Positions 7,547-7,668 of a DNA stretch of 7,668 bases are shown here, piece after piece. Source of the DNA: Alphaproteobacteria bacterium (GTDB lineage Bacteria > Pseudomonadota > Alphaproteobacteria > Caulobacterales > Caulobacteraceae); the NCBI GenBank assembly GCA_028869395.1, contig JAGWSE010000078.1:1-7668 (forward strand), given 5' to 3'. Position numbers and translations under genes: made by a program. Each line of letters starts with the position of its first letter. Positions within the stretch are counted from its first letter, which is position 1. The notes under the pieces were generated by a model, which searched no databases, had not been told where the DNA came from, and was given only the letters and a program-made list of their open reading frames with translations.

Positions 7547-7668
7547 CTATTCTGCCGCTGCGCGGGCGCCGCGCGCCACGGCGCGAGCGCCTGTCCCGTA
7601 GGCGGGCTGCCGCTCCCAGCGCAGGGCGTCGGCGACGATCTGGTCGAGGCTCGACCGCTGGGCCGTCC
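7547..7668 (-). CDS. galE: UDP-glucose 4-epimerase-like protein, C-terminal fragment
   Basis: Only the last 40 residues are in the window; the gene enters from the right edge and ends with TAG at 7549-7547. The visible part reads SSLDQIVADALRWERQPAYG followed by an Ala/Arg/Gly-rich tail ending RAAAE. The pattern S-x-L-D-x-I-V-x-D-A-x-x-W-E is the usual close of GalE-type short-chain epimerases (family form: SDLDxIIxTAWxWH). GalE interconverts UDP-glucose and UDP-galactose using bound NAD in the cytosol. The active-site Tyr-x-x-x-Lys and the NAD-binding loop lie outside the window, so the call rests on the C-terminal helix and on the neighbour: UDP-galactose is the substrate of the UGM domain encoded next. 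Another SDR-type sugar-nucleotide epimerase remains possible. Its tail of about 15 residues after WERQPAYG appears longer than usual. Confidence 0.62.
   Translation of the reverse strand, partial: TAQRSSLDQIVADALRWERQPAYGTGARAVARGARAAAE

Overview
The window is visibly GC-rich (I did not count it). Gene density is high, several genes start with GTG, and most genes have purine-rich ribosome binding sites 4-7 bases upstream of the start. Together with the protein content (a bacterial SWIB protein, a short XRE regulator with a C-terminal tail, a GH15 protein, a degenerate GGDEF/EAL protein) this suggests an alphaproteobacterium, most likely of the Caulobacter/Phenylobacterium type. That placement is an inference from protein style, not a search result.

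Layout. All genes are on the minus strand except one. Reading left to right: the N-terminus of a GH15 (glucoamylase/trehalase-like) protein runs off the left edge (1-146). Next come a 426-residue protein that looks like a degenerate GGDEF-EAL (c-di-GMP type) protein (300-1580), an 86-residue SWIB/MDM2-domain protein with a strong intrinsic terminator (1759-2019), and a 122-residue two-helix membrane protein of unknown function (2120-2488). A divergent intergenic region then leads to the only plus-strand gene, an ANL-superfamily acyl-CoA synthetase (2637-4271). Its stop codon directly abuts the stop codon of a minus-strand XRE regulator (4272-4667), which lies 2 bases downstream of a 72-residue protein of unknown function (4670-4888). 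An 813-residue fusion of a GT-B glycosyltransferase and a UDP-galactopyranose mutase follows (4972-7413). The right edge cuts the C-terminus of what looks like a UDP-glucose 4-epimerase (7547-7668).

How the genes work together. The clearest functional unit is at the right end. A GalE-like epimerase would make UDP-galactopyranose, the UGM domain would convert it to UDP-galactofuranose, and the fused glycosyltransferase domain could use that or a related donor, giving a small galactofuranose-glycan module. The XRE gene and the 72-residue gene look like a translationally coupled pair, with an inverted repeat over the upstream gene's ribosome binding site. The other genes look like independent single-gene units.

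No RNA genes, CRISPR arrays, insertion sequences, phage genes or attachment sites were seen. No gene-free stretch exceeds 300 bases; the longest are about 180 bases or less and hold terminators, promoters and leaders. The window looks mostly like ordinary chromosomal core. The GT-UGM fusion and the XRE/small-protein pair deserve the most attention.
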